Source: Paenibacillus sedimenti (GTDB lineage Bacteria; Bacillota; Bacilli; Paenibacillales; NBRC-103111). Taken from it: a DNA stretch of 58,261 bases. The stretch spans positions 1 to 58,261 of the forward strand of contig NZ_JACVVD010000022.1 in the NCBI RefSeq assembly GCF_014534655.1, written 5' to 3'. Positions 36,171-43,834 of this stretch are shown one piece after another. Position numbers and translations under genes: made by a program. The notes beneath the pieces are model-generated. The model had not been told where the DNA came from and did not search any database. It was given only the letters and a program-made list of their open reading frames with translations. How positions within the stretch are numbered: position 1 is the stretch's first letter; each line of letters starts with the position of its first letter.

Positions 36171-36203
36171 AGAACCTCTTGAAGATTAGCTTCAAGAGGT
36201 TCT
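36171..36203 (-). terminator. Hairpin after rplL
   Basis: Perfect 14-bp stem AGAACCTCTTGAAG/CTTCAAGAGGTTCT with a 5-nt loop, 14 nt after the rplL stop, followed by TTTTG. The weak T tract suggests partial termination with read-through into rsmC. Confidence 0.8.
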
Positions 36204-36216
36204 CTAATTTGATAGA

Positions 36217-36579
36217 TTACTTCACTTCTACAGTTGCGCCAGCTTCTGTAAGTTTAGCTTTAACTGCTTCTGCTTCTTCTTGGCCAACTTTTTCTTTGAT
36301 TGGCTTAGGAGCGCCGTCAACGAGGTCTTTCGCTTCTTTCAGGCCAAGACCTGTGATTTCGCGAACAACTTTAATTACGTTGATTTTGGATGCGCCAGCG
36401 TTCATCAAGATTACGTCAAACTCAGTTTGAGCTTCTTCAACTGCTGCTGCGCCGCCTGCTACTACAGCTACTGGAGCTGCTGCAGTTACGCCGAATTCTT
36501 CTTCAATTGCTTTAACCAGATCGTTCAGTTCCAAAATAGTCATGCCTTTGATGGCTTCCAAGATTTGTGCGTTACTCAT
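36217..36579 (-). CDS. rplL: 50S ribosomal protein L7/L12
   Basis: 120-aa stalk protein present in several copies per ribosome, recruiting translational GTPases. The N-terminal dimerisation domain, Ala/Val-rich hinge (AAAPVAVVAGGAAAVEEA) and C-terminal factor-binding domain (KINVIKVVREITGLGLKEAK) are all visible. ATG 36579 has GGAGG upstream. It follows rplJ by 51 nt. Confidence 0.98.
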   Translation of the reverse strand: MSNAQILEAIKGMTILELNDLVKAIEEEFGVTAAAPVAVVAGGAAAVEEAQTEFDVILMNAGASKINVIKVVREITGLGLKEAKDLVDGAPKPIKEKVGQEEAEAVKAKLTEAGATVEVK

Positions 36580-36630
36580 GGTTAAACCTCCGTTATCATT
36601 AATAGATTTGTTTGTTGTTATAAAGCTAGA

Positions 36631-37140
36631 TTAAGCTTGACCTTCAGCTTCTTTTTTCTCAGCAACTGCTTTAACAGCAAGTGCAAAGTTACGAACAGGA
36701 GCTTGAAGAACGCTAAGCAACATGGAGAGAAGACCCTCTTTGGAAGGCAGATCTGCAAGTGCTTTGATTTGATCGTATCCAACTACGCGGCCTTCGACCA
36801 CGCCAGCTTTCACGCTCAATTTATCGTTCTTTTTCGCAAATTCAGTCAGAATTTTAGCAGGAGATACAACATCGTCTTTGCTGAAAGCAATCGCTGTAGG
36901 TCCAGTAAGGAACTCATCCAGCGCGCTAAGCTCAGCGTTAGCTGTTGCACGTCTTGCCAATGTATTCTTAAGAACTGTAAATTCGATACCAGCTTCGCGC
37001 AGGGATTTACGCAACTGAGTTACTTGAGCTACGTTCAAACCGCGGTAGTCGGCTACGATTGTGCAGGAGCTGGATTTAAGCTTTTCTGTCACTTCAGCAA
37101 CAGCTTGTTCTTTCACTGCAAGAGTTTTCGCGTTTGCCAT
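36631..37140 (-). CDS. rplJ: 50S ribosomal protein L10
   Basis: 169-aa L10 that anchors L7/L12 dimers to the ribosome. Contains TIVADYRGLNVAQVTQLRKS and LRKSLREAGIEFTVLKNTLA in the rRNA-binding part, and a C-terminal helix for L12. ATG 37140 is used; a GTG four codons earlier lies in the ribosome site. Expression is expected to be controlled by L10(L12)4 binding to the leader just upstream. Confidence 0.97.
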   Translation of the reverse strand: MANAKTLAVKEQAVAEVTEKLKSSSCTIVADYRGLNVAQVTQLRKSLREAGIEFTVLKNTLARRATANAELSALDEFLTGPTAIAFSKDDVVSPAKILTEFAKKNDKLSVKAGVVEGRVVGYDQIKALADLPSKEGLLSMLLSVLQAPVRNFALAVKAVAEKKEAEGQA

Positions 37141-37210
37141 AGTACACCTCACTTCTTTTGCAATTGTATCTTCGATTTCGCAAACAGTAGGAGCATCAGC
37201 ATTCCTTATT

Positions 37211-37250
37211 CCGAAAATAAGAAATGCCTTCGTAGACGCTACGAAGGCAT
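37211..37250 (-). terminator. Attenuator terminator in the rplJ leader
   Basis: Perfect 12-bp stem ATGCCTTCGTAG/CTACGAAGGCAT (37250-37224) with a 3-nt loop, followed by TTCTTATTTTC. It lies downstream of the L10 leader motif and 70 nt before rplJ, where regulated termination is described in other Firmicutes. Confidence 0.75.
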
Positions 37251-37300
37251 GATGTGTTCACTATTCCCTTGATGTACAAAAGAATCGCAATATATATCAT

Positions 37301-37350
37301 AACACCTCGGTAGGAAATTAAGCCAAGGCGGCACCTACTGTCTACGGTTT
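37301..37350 (-). ncRNA. L10 leader (r-protein autoregulatory element)
   Basis: Minus strand reads AAACCGTAGACAGTAGGTGC, a variable stem, then CTTAATTTCCTACCGAGGTG. The AGTAGG/CCTACC stem with the CTTAAT loop and the ending CCGAGGTGT are the features I recall for the Firmicute L10 leader family that binds L10-L12. It begins about 20 nt after the predicted start site and precedes the attenuator hairpin. Confidence 0.85.
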
Positions 37351-37376
37351 GCATATTCACTTTTAAGACCTTAGAT

Positions 37377-37405
37377 AGATTATCATGACCAGCGACCGAA
37401 GTCAA
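37377..37405 (-). promoter_or_regulatory. Sigma-A promoter of rplJ-rplL
   Basis: Minus strand TTGACT (37405-37400), 17-nt spacer, TAATCT (37382-37377), 15 nt after the rplA stop. The predicted start at about 37370 leads straight into the L10 leader. Confidence 0.68.
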
Positions 37406-37419
37406 CTGGATGGTTTTTC

Positions 37420-38112
37420 TTATCTGAAGGATTGCAGGTTTACACGAACGCTTGGTCCCATAGTGGAAGATACAGCGATGCTTTTCAGGTATACACCTTT
37501 AGCAGCTGCAGGCTTCGCTCTGAGAAGGGCATCAACCAATGCTTTGAAGTTTTCGTTCAACTTGTCAGCATCGAAAGATACTTTACCGAGTGGAGCATGG
37601 ATTTGACCTGCTTTGTCAAGACGGTATTCGATTTTACCAGCTTTGATCTCTTGAACAGCTTTCGCTACGTCGAATGTAACTGTACCGGCTTTAGGGTTTG
37701 GCATTAAACCTTTACCCCCGAGAATACGACCCAGTTTACCAACTTCGCTCATCATATCAGGAGTGGCTACGCAAACGTCAAACTCGAACCAGCCTTGTTG
37801 AATTTTGTTGATCATGTCTTGATCGCCAACAAAATCCGCGCCAGCTGCTTCAGCTTCTTTCGCTTTTTCACCTTTGGCAAATACGAGTACGCGTTTAGTT
37901 TTACCAGTACCGTGTGGAAGTACAACGACGCCACGAACAGCCTGGTCTTGTTTTCTTGGGTCTACACCCAGACGAACTGCAACATCTACAGTCTCATCGA
38001 ATTTAGCAGGAGCTGTCTTTTTAACAAGCTCGATTGCTTCTGACGGATCATACAAAGTTTCAGCGTTTACGAGCTGAGCGACTTCGCGGTATTTTTTACC
38101 GTGTTTAGGCAT
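37420..38112 (-). CDS. rplA: 50S ribosomal protein L1
   Basis: 230-aa L1 of the mobile stalk at the E site. Seen are MPKHGKKYREVAQLVNAETL, VRLGVDPRKQDQAVRGVVVL, the hinge signature MPNPKAGTVTFDVAKAVQEI and GKVSFDADKLNENFKALVDA. L1 is a translational repressor of the L11-L1 operon in many bacteria. ATG 38112 has GGAGG upstream. A 112-nt gap with a dispersed repeat separates it from rplK. Confidence 0.98.
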   Translation of the reverse strand: MPKHGKKYREVAQLVNAETLYDPSEAIELVKKTAPAKFDETVDVAVRLGVDPRKQDQAVRGVVVLPHGTGKTKRVLVFAKGEKAKEAEAAGADFVGDQDMINKIQQGWFEFDVCVATPDMMSEVGKLGRILGGKGLMPNPKAGTVTFDVAKAVQEIKAGKIEYRLDKAGQIHAPLGKVSFDADKLNENFKALVDALLRAKPAAAKGVYLKSIAVSSTMGPSVRVNLQSFR

Positions 38113-38170
38113 TTTATATCCTCCTTAGTGGTATTAGCGGATAATCCTCCCACCGAGCGGTCAGTAAGCC

Positions 38171-38211
38171 GATGCTTACGAAGAAAGTTTTCTACGAAAA
38201 CTCTTAACCGC
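38171..38211. repeat. Dispersed hairpin repeat, copy 3 (rplK-rplA gap)
   Basis: Plus strand GATGCTTACGAAGAAAGTTT followed by TCTACGAAAACTCTTAACCGC. Hairpin GTTTTC-tac-GAAAAC with flanking GCTTACGAAG. Same orientation as the copy at 15078. Confidence 0.72.
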
Positions 38212-38224
38212 ATTCCTTACGGAA

Positions 38225-38650
38225 TTAATCTTCGATGACGATACCCATGCTGCGAGCAGTACCTTCGACCATACGCATTGCAGCCTCAACGGATGCTGCA
38301 TTCAGGTCAGGCATTTTTTGCTCAGCGATTTCGCGAACTTTCGCGCGCTTCACAGTTGCAACTTTCTTCTTGTTAGGTTCACCGGATCCTTTTTCGATAC
38401 CAGCAACGACGCGAAGAAGAACTGCAGCCGGAGGCGTTTTTGTGATGAATGTAAAGGAACGGTCTTCGAATACTGTAATTTCAACCGGAATGATAAGACC
38501 CGCTTGATCTGCAGTACGAGCGTTAAACTCTTTACAGAAAGCCATGATGTTCACACCTGCTTGACCCAATGCCGGACCGATTGGCGGCGCTGGATTTGCT
38601 TTCGCAGCCGGAACTTGCAGCTTCACGATTTTAATAACCTTTTTTGCCAT
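38225..38650 (-). CDS. rplK: 50S ribosomal protein L11
   Basis: 141-aa L11 of the GTPase-associated centre, required for RelA activation and the target site of thiopeptides. Starts MAKKVIKIVKLQVPAAKANP, includes PPIGPALGQAGVNIMAFCKE and the C-terminal rRNA-binding domain ending VEGTARSMGIVIED. ATG 38650 has GGAGG 8 nt upstream; three extra codons are rejected. Confidence 0.98.
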   Translation of the reverse strand: MAKKVIKIVKLQVPAAKANPAPPIGPALGQAGVNIMAFCKEFNARTADQAGLIIPVEITVFEDRSFTFITKTPPAAVLLRVVAGIEKGSGEPNKKKVATVKRAKVREIAEQKMPDLNAASVEAAMRMVEGTARSMGIVIED

Positions 38651-38790
38651 GTTGGACACCTCCTTGCCTTAGTGTGGTTAGACGGGCATGAAACCTTGGT
38701 CGCATAGGCGAGCAGTTGACGGAGTCAACGACCAGCCCTCCCACTAACGAAGGTCTATCCCGAGGAATAGACCTGGTAGAAAACCTTAAT
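38651..38790 (-). promoter_or_regulatory. Structured leader of rplK-rplA, possible L1-binding site
   Basis: The 148-nt gap holds three pairings on the minus strand: AGGTCTAT/ATAGACCT (38774-38751), GGTCG/CGACC (38733-38729 with 38702-38698) and, inside it, GTTGAC/GTCAAC (38729-38715). GTGGGAG (38744-38738) stands next to the second helix, recalling the GUGGGAG of the 23S L1-binding stalk. Mimicry of the L1 site in the L11-L1 leader is known in other bacteria. Here it is inferred by eye. Confidence 0.4.
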
Positions 38791-38798
38791 TGTCCTGT

Positions 38799-39332
38799 TT
38801 ATAGCTTTTCCACTTGGTTGAAATCCAACTCAAGCGGGGTTTCTCTACCAAACATATTGACGTGTACCTTGAGCTTACCTTTATCCGCCACGATTTCTTC
38901 AACCGAGCCAACAAAGTTCGCAAAAGGTCCCACCTTGACGCGTACGGTCTCTTTGAGTTCGAAGTCGATTTTCGCCTTCGGCTCTTCCATACCCATATGC
39001 TTCAGGATGGCTTCCACTTCCTCAGGCAATAGTGCAGTCGGTTTAGAGCCGGATCCCGTAGAACCTACGAACCCTGTAACTCCCGGCGTATTGCGCACAA
39101 CGTACCAAGAGTCGTCAGTTTGAATCATCTCAACGAGGACGTAACCCGGGTAAACTTTACGCATGACGGTTTTCTTTTTGCCGTCTTTGTTCACCAGTTC
39201 TTCTTCCATCGGCACTAGCACGCGGAAGATCTTGTCCTGCATTTCCATAGATTCAACGCGTTTCTCAAGGTTGGCTTTCACTTTGTTTTCATACCCTGAA
39301 TAGGTATGTACGACGTACCATCTTTTTTCCAT
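38799..39332 (-). CDS. nusG: Transcription termination/antitermination protein NusG
   Basis: 177-aa NusG. The NGN domain starts MEKRWYVVHTYSGYENKVKA, and the KOW domain contains VRVKVGPFANFVGSVEEI. It binds the RNA polymerase clamp, modulates pausing, and connects to S10. ATG 39332 is preceded by AGGTG; a GTG four codons upstream lies inside that site. It is the third gene of rpmG-secE-nusG. Confidence 0.97.
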   Translation of the reverse strand: MEKRWYVVHTYSGYENKVKANLEKRVESMEMQDKIFRVLVPMEEELVNKDGKKKTVMRKVYPGYVLVEMIQTDDSWYVVRNTPGVTGFVGSTGSGSKPTALLPEEVEAILKHMGMEEPKAKIDFELKETVRVKVGPFANFVGSVEEIVADKGKLKVHVNMFGRETPLELDFNQVEKL

Positions 39333-39356
39333 GAATAAATTCACCTATAGTCCTGT

Positions 39357-39569
39357 TTATTTAAAAACAAGGCGCAGCAACTCAGAGATTCCAAGATCCA
39401 GCACAAAGAAGTAAACGGCAACGAATGTCACTGTACCGATAACGACAAGCGTATAGGTGATCATTTCCTTGCGGCTTGGCCACTTGACCTTTTTAAGTTC
39501 TGACCAACTGTCGGTGAAGAAGGAAAACGTGGTTCCGAAGCTTTGTTTCATTCTAGCCAAGAACGCCAC
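39357..39569 (-). CDS. secE: Protein translocase subunit SecE
   Basis: 70-aa single-span SecE clamp of the SecYEG channel. An amphipathic part with the conserved SWSELKKVKWPSRKEM precedes one transmembrane helix (about residues 40-62). Start GTG 39569 with GGAGG 8 nt upstream. Lies between rpmG and nusG. Confidence 0.96.
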   Translation of the reverse strand: MAFLARMKQSFGTTFSFFTDSWSELKKVKWPSRKEMITYTLVVIGTVTFVAVYFFVLDLGISELLRLVFK

Positions 39570-39588
39570 AAACTACACCTCCAAAGAA

Positions 39589-39738
39589 CTACCTAGTCTC
39601 GCGATGAGCAGTATGTTCATTGCAGAATCTGCAATATTTCTTCAACTCAATACGGTCGGGATTGTTGCGCTTATTTTTAGTGGATGCATAGTTTCTTTGT
39701 TTGCAATTTGTGCACGCTAATGTGATGATAACCCGCAT
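39589..39738 (-). CDS. rpmG: 50S ribosomal protein L33 (zinc-type)
   Basis: 49 codons from ATG 39738 to TAG 39589: begins MRVIITLACTNCKQRNY, includes TKNKRNNPDRIELKKYC and ends CNEHTAHRETR. Two CxxC pairs (CTNC, CRFC) mark the zinc-binding form. GGAGG lies 8 nt upstream. It is the first gene of the operon with secE and nusG. Confidence 0.95.
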   Translation of the reverse strand: MRVIITLACTNCKQRNYASTKNKRNNPDRIELKKYCRFCNEHTAHRETR

Positions 39739-39822
39739 GATGTACACCTCCTACAGACACTTTCTAATTAAAGCCCTTCGAAGCGCATCAAAAAGAAAGC
39801 GACTTTTAGGGCTACCTGAAAT

Positions 39823-39852
39823 ACTTTATCACAATCCACAATGGGGTGTCAA
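39823..39852 (-). promoter_or_regulatory. Sigma-A promoter of rpmG-secE-nusG
   Basis: Minus strand TTGACA (39852-39847), 18-nt spacer, TAAAGT (39828-39823) with an extended TGA before the -10. The leader that follows has a pairing AGCCCT/AGGGCT (39813-39772). The rest of the 252-nt gap to sigH contains the sigH terminator and a further TATAAT with a poor -35. Confidence 0.75.
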
Positions 39853-39948
39853 GGAAGAACTATCTCAGTTAGCCTCTATTCTATGTGTCCAGACATGCAT
39901 TGCAAGAGTATCATCATTATAGACTACGCTTGCGAATGTTAAACGTGC

Positions 39949-39980
39949 ACAAAAGAAAAACACCCGCTCCGCGGATGCTG
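39949..39980 (-). terminator. Terminator after sigH
   Basis: Minus strand CATCCGC-gga-GCGGGTG stem followed by TTTTTCTTTT, 12 nt after the sigH stop. Confidence 0.85.
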
Positions 39981-39990
39981 TTAATAATTA

Positions 39991-40635
39991 CTATAAGTCT
40001 CGTACTTCTAAATATCGCTCAAGCTTACGTTTGACACGTTGAAGCGCATTATCAATTGATTTCACATGACGATCAAGATCTACCGCAATCTCCTGATACG
40101 ATCTGCCATCGAGGTAGAGCATGAGCACACGGCGTTCCAAATCGCTTAATATCTCACCCATCTTATCTTCGAGACCGGTAAACTCTTCTTGATTAATAAC
40201 CAGTTCTTCCGGATCGGTCACCCGGGAACCGCTAATAACGTCAAGCAACGTTCGATCAGAATCTTCATCATAAATAGGCTTGTCCAATGAAACGTAGGAA
40301 TTCAGAGGTATGTGCTTCTGGCGAGTCGCTGTCTTAATGGCCGTGATGATCTGCCTGGTAATGCACAGTTCAGCAAAGGCTTTGAATGAAGCCAGCTTGT
40401 CCCCTCGAAAGTCACGAATCGATTTATATAAACCTATCATGCCTTCCTGCACAATGTCTTCACGATCTGCGCCAATCAAAAAATAAGAACGCGCCTTCGC
40501 ACGCACGAAATTCTTATATTTATTGATCAGGTATTCCAGCGCTTCACTACTGCCTTCACGGACTGCTTCGACTATGTCTTCGTCTGGCTTGAGATCATAA
40601 TCGTACATTCTCAGTTCTTTGAGGTCGACACTCAC
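39991..40635 (-). CDS. sigH: RNA polymerase sigma-H factor (Spo0H)
   Basis: Sigma-70-family factor of the transition state that drives early sporulation genes. Region 2 is nearly identical to B. subtilis: YKNFVRAKARSYFLIGADRE then DIVQEGMIGLYKSIRDF, followed by FAELCITRQIITAIKTATRQ. Region 4 contains LDGRSYQEIAVDLDRHVKSI. The open frame extends to a TTG at 40641, but that is 2 nt from GGAGG; GTG 40635 is 8 nt away and gives 214 aa. Monocistronic by its flanking promoter and terminator. Confidence 0.95.
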   Translation of the reverse strand: MSVDLKELRMYDYDLKPDEDIVEAVREGSSEALEYLINKYKNFVRAKARSYFLIGADREDIVQEGMIGLYKSIRDFRGDKLASFKAFAELCITRQIITAIKTATRQKHIPLNSYVSLDKPIYDEDSDRTLLDVISGSRVTDPEELVINQEEFTGLEDKMGEILSDLERRVLMLYLDGRSYQEIAVDLDRHVKSIDNALQRVKRKLERYLEVRDL

Positions 40636-40688
40636 CAACAATCCCTCCGGCCTGCAGGACTACCCAATTTCACTTTAAGGTTAGGTTA

Positions 40689-40718
40689 AGTATACATGAT
40701 GAATTCTGGCACCGTCAA
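40689..40718 (-). promoter_or_regulatory. Sigma-A promoter of sigH
   Basis: Minus strand TTGACG (40718-40713), 18-nt spacer, TATACT (40694-40689), about 55 nt before the start codon. In B. subtilis sigH is repressed by AbrB; no site can be recognised by eye. Confidence 0.65.
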
Positions 40719-40754
40719 CGGGGAACCGCGTCATTTCTAGCATTTGGAGGATTT

Positions 40755-41267
40755 TCACTCGCCTCTTCGCCATCGTTCAAACAGCTTTTTAACGTCGTCA
40801 TTCAATTTATCGTCAAAAGGATTCCGTTTTGAAGTCGTCTCCGGATGGATCCGCTCTCGAACTTCTTTACGGCTTTGATTGATTTTGACAAGCAGCTCAC
40901 CTGCGGGCAGCCGCAGGGCGCCTTTCCCGAAAATGACGTGTTGCTCGATCATATCTGAGGTGGCCACGTAGATTTGCTTGCGACGGCCCATCAAATTCGT
41001 GACCAGCCTCTCAATGAGCTCATCGGCTGTTTCTTTCTCTTTCGTATAGAGGACTGCGAGCTTGCTCTGCGTATATTTCTTCCCAAGACCAGGCACCATG
41101 TATGCGTCGAATACGAGATACACTTTCATACCGGAGTAGGACTGATATTCGGCCAATATATGAATGAGCTTGTCCCTGGCTTCTTCCAGATCGGTATCCT
41201 TCAGCTTGCTTAGCTGGGGCCAAGCTCCGATGATATTGTAACCGTCTACGATTAAAAACTCTTCCAT
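40755..41267 (-). CDS. rae1: Ribosome-dependent endoribonuclease Rae1 (YacP), NYN domain
   Basis: 170-aa NYN/PIN-like protein. The N-terminal FLIVDGYNIIGAWP contains the first catalytic Asp, then KVYLVFDAYM and TADELIERLV and IYVATSDMIEQ supply further acidic residues. B. subtilis Rae1 enters the ribosomal A site and cleaves mRNA. The rlmB stop is 5 nt upstream and the ribosome site is weak, so coupling is likely. Ends the cysE-cysS-mrnC-rlmB-rae1 unit. Confidence 0.92.
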   Translation of the reverse strand: MEEFLIVDGYNIIGAWPQLSKLKDTDLEEARDKLIHILAEYQSYSGMKVYLVFDAYMVPGLGKKYTQSKLAVLYTKEKETADELIERLVTNLMGRRKQIYVATSDMIEQHVIFGKGALRLPAGELLVKINQSRKEVRERIHPETTSKRNPFDDKLNDDVKKLFERWRRGE

Positions 41268-41272
41268 ACCAT

Positions 41273-42013
41273 TTAACTCAAAATTCGCTGTCTAACCACT
41301 TCATACATCAGCACTCCCGCGGCAACGGAGGCGTTAAGTGAATTGATATGGCCTGCCATCGGAAGCTTGACTAAAAAGTCGCATTTTTCCTTAATGAGCC
41401 GGCCAACACCCTTGCCTTCGTTTCCGATAACTAGGGCAATGGGAATTTTGAAGTTCGCTTTATAAACATCTTGCGCCGCGGATACATCCGTACCCGCTAC
41501 CCATACGCCTTCTTCTTTCAACTGTTCGATCGTCTGGGCAATGTTTGTCACCCGAGCTACCGGGACATACTCAACAGCTCCGGCTGATGTTTTGGATACC
41601 GTAGCTGTGAGTCCGACCGAGCGACGTTTAGGGATAATGACCCCGTGCACACCGGTGCAGTCGGCTGTCCGCAGGATGGAGCCTAGATTATGCGGATCTT
41701 CGATCTCATCGAGAATGAGAATGAATGGCTCTTCGCCTTTTGCTTTAGCTTTAGCCAAGATATCATCAATTTCGACATACTCATACGCGGCGACCTGTGC
41801 GACTACACCCTGATGGACGAGACCTTCCGCCATTTGATCAAGCTTGCGCTTATCCGTAAACTGCACGATAATCCCGTGATTTTTGGCTTCTGCAACAATA
41901 GGACCGGCAAATTGCTTTTGCGCATTTTCGGCCACCCATATTTTATTGATGGTTCGACCTGAACGAAGCGCTTCTAAAACGGAGTGTTTCCCGCCGATAT
42001 ATTCTTCTTCCAT
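41273..42013 (-). CDS. rlmB: 23S rRNA 2'-O-ribose methyltransferase RlmB (TrmH/SpoU family)
   Basis: 246-aa SPOUT enzyme expected to methylate Gm2251 in the 23S P loop. A substrate-binding N-terminal domain (YIGGKHSVLEALRSGR) is followed by the knotted SPOUT domain: LDEIEDPHNLGSILRTADC, VIGNEGKGV and NSLNASVAAGVLMYE. ATG 42013 with AAGGAG about 7 nt upstream; the extra codons up to 42034 overlap mrnC and are unsupported. Confidence 0.93.
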   Translation of the reverse strand: MEEEYIGGKHSVLEALRSGRTINKIWVAENAQKQFAGPIVAEAKNHGIIVQFTDKRKLDQMAEGLVHQGVVAQVAAYEYVEIDDILAKAKAKGEEPFILILDEIEDPHNLGSILRTADCTGVHGVIIPKRRSVGLTATVSKTSAGAVEYVPVARVTNIAQTIEQLKEEGVWVAGTDVSAAQDVYKANFKIPIALVIGNEGKGVGRLIKEKCDFLVKLPMAGHINSLNASVAAGVLMYEVVRQRILS

Positions 42014-42014
42014 A

Positions 42015-42437
42015 TCATTTCTCCTTAAGGGCAAAATCCAATATTACCTTCAGTCTCTCGAAGGATTGTTGATAGTACAAATATCCAATTAAGCACTCGA
42101 ACGCGGTACTGTGCCGGTATTCCAGCACGTCCGCGTTTTTGGCTGTTGTGCCGGACTTGGCATTGCGGCCTCGTTTGACGATGTCGACCTCTTCTTCCGT
42201 CAGGATCGGCATAAGCCTCTCCAGCAGCTTCGACTGCGCTTTAGCGGAAACGAACTGCGTCGCCGCTTTATGCAAGTGATTCGGCCGATGATTCGTTCCC
42301 GAAATCACATACTGCCGGATATATACTTCGTAGACCGCGTCACCGATGTAAGCCAGTACGAGCGGATTTAGCAGATTCGGGCTTTTGGATGGCGGAAAAT
42401 GAAACAAGTTCGCAGCTTCGGAAAAGGGATTGCTCAT
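42015..42437 (-). CDS. mrnC: Mini-ribonuclease 3 (Mini-III)
   Basis: 140-aa RNase III-like nuclease without a dsRNA-binding domain. It matures 23S rRNA ends in Bacillus. The catalytic motif is LAYIGDAVYEVYIR near residue 30, and the second metal-binding part is STAFECLIGYLYY. ATG 42437 overlaps the cysS stop (ATGA). Confidence 0.94.
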   Translation of the reverse strand: MSNPFSEAANLFHFPPSKSPNLLNPLVLAYIGDAVYEVYIRQYVISGTNHRPNHLHKAATQFVSAKAQSKLLERLMPILTEEEVDIVKRGRNAKSGTTAKNADVLEYRHSTAFECLIGYLYYQQSFERLKVILDFALKEK

Positions 42438-43834
42438 TTGCGGCGCCAGCGTATTCCTTGAGGCGTGTCCTCGAGGAATATCCCTTTCTCTGTAAGCAAA
42501 TCGCGAATTTCGTCTGCGCGGGTCCAGTTTTTGGACTTGCGCGCTTCCGTGCGCTCTACGATCAGCTTTTCGATTTCTTCGTCGAGCAGCTCGTCGGTTT
42601 CATGCGATAGCAGGCCGAGAACTTGATCGAATGCCAGTAATTGGTCTAGGAAAAGCTGCAGCGCGGCAGGATTCACCCGCTCCTGTTGTAAATACAAATT
42701 CGCTTCAGCGACTAGATCGAATATGGCGGTAATGGCATCCGGCGTATTGAAGTCATCGTTCATCTTATCGTCGAATTGGCGGGCGATCGCAGCCACGCGA
42801 TCTTGCAGCGTCCCTTCGATTTCACTTGCCTGTGAGGCTGTGGCTAATCGATGTTTAAGGTTATCGAACGCGTTCTGAATACGCTCCAATCCGTTAGCCG
42901 CTTGCTTCAAGCTCTCATCGCTAAAGTTCAGCGGATTGCGATAATGTGCGGAAAGCATGAAAAAGCGGAATACTTGCGGCTTGACTTGTTTAATCAAATC
43001 ACGGATCAAGATACCGTTGCCTAACGATTTGGACATTTTTTCATTATCAATGTTCAGAAATGCGTTATGCATCCAGTAATTGGCCATCGGGTGACCAGTC
43101 GCGGCTTCCGTCTGGGCAATCTCACATTCATGGTGCGGGAACGTCAGATCCATTCCGCCGCCGTGAATGTCGATCGTATCGCCCAAATATTTGCGCACCA
43201 TTGCCGAGCATTCAATATGCCAGCCCGGGCGTCCCTGGCCCCATGGGCTATCCCAGTAGATCTCTCCTGGTTTCGCGGCTTTCCATAGCACAAAATCCTG
43301 CGGGTTCTCTTTGCGGTCGTCAACCTCAATACGGATGCCGTATTGCAGTTCCTCCAGATTTTGATGAGACAACTTGCCGTAATCCGCAAACTTGCTCGTT
43401 CTGTAGTATACGTCGCCGCGGCTTTCGTACGCATATTCCGTGTCCACAAGACCAGCAATGAAATCGATAATCTCTTGAATATTCTCCGTTACACGCGGGT
43501 GTAGCGTTGCATCATGAACGCCAAGCGCCCTGGCATCCTCTAGGAAAGCCTTAATGAACGTTTCCGCCAGTTGCGGAACCGTTTCACCCATTTCCTCGGC
43601 TTTGCGAATCATTTTATCATCAACATCCGTAAAGTTCGTAATGTAGGTGACTTCGTACTTCTGAGACTCCAGATAGCGGCGAACCACATCAAAGAAAATA
43701 ACAGGTCTGCCGTTCCCGATATGAATATAGTTATATACGGTTGGTCCGCAGACATATAACTTGACCTTATTCGGTTCGATCGGTACGAACTCTTCTTTTT
43801 TGCGCGTTAGCGTATTATACACTCTGAGCGTCAT
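42434..43834 (-). CDS. cysS: Cysteinyl-tRNA synthetase
   Basis: 466-aa class I synthetase charging tRNA-Cys. The HIGH variant HIGN is in YIHIGNGRPVIF. Zinc ligands include CGPTVYN, CSAM and HHECE. The KMSKS motif is in EKMSKSLGNG. ATG 43834 with GGGGGAG about 9 nt upstream gives the family length and overlaps the end of cysE by 20 nt; 11 further open codons are rejected. Together with cysE it makes cysteine precursor and charged tRNA under one T-box. Confidence 0.97.
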   Translation of the reverse strand: MTLRVYNTLTRKKEEFVPIEPNKVKLYVCGPTVYNYIHIGNGRPVIFFDVVRRYLESQKYEVTYITNFTDVDDKMIRKAEEMGETVPQLAETFIKAFLEDARALGVHDATLHPRVTENIQEIIDFIAGLVDTEYAYESRGDVYYRTSKFADYGKLSHQNLEELQYGIRIEVDDRKENPQDFVLWKAAKPGEIYWDSPWGQGRPGWHIECSAMVRKYLGDTIDIHGGGMDLTFPHHECEIAQTEAATGHPMANYWMHNAFLNIDNEKMSKSLGNGILIRDLIKQVKPQVFRFFMLSAHYRNPLNFSDESLKQAANGLERIQNAFDNLKHRLATASQASEIEGTLQDRVAAIARQFDDKMNDDFNTPDAITAIFDLVAEANLYLQQERVNPAALQLFLDQLLAFDQVLGLLSHETDELLDEEIEKLIVERTEARKSKNWTRADEIRDLLTEKGIFLEDTPQGIRWRRK

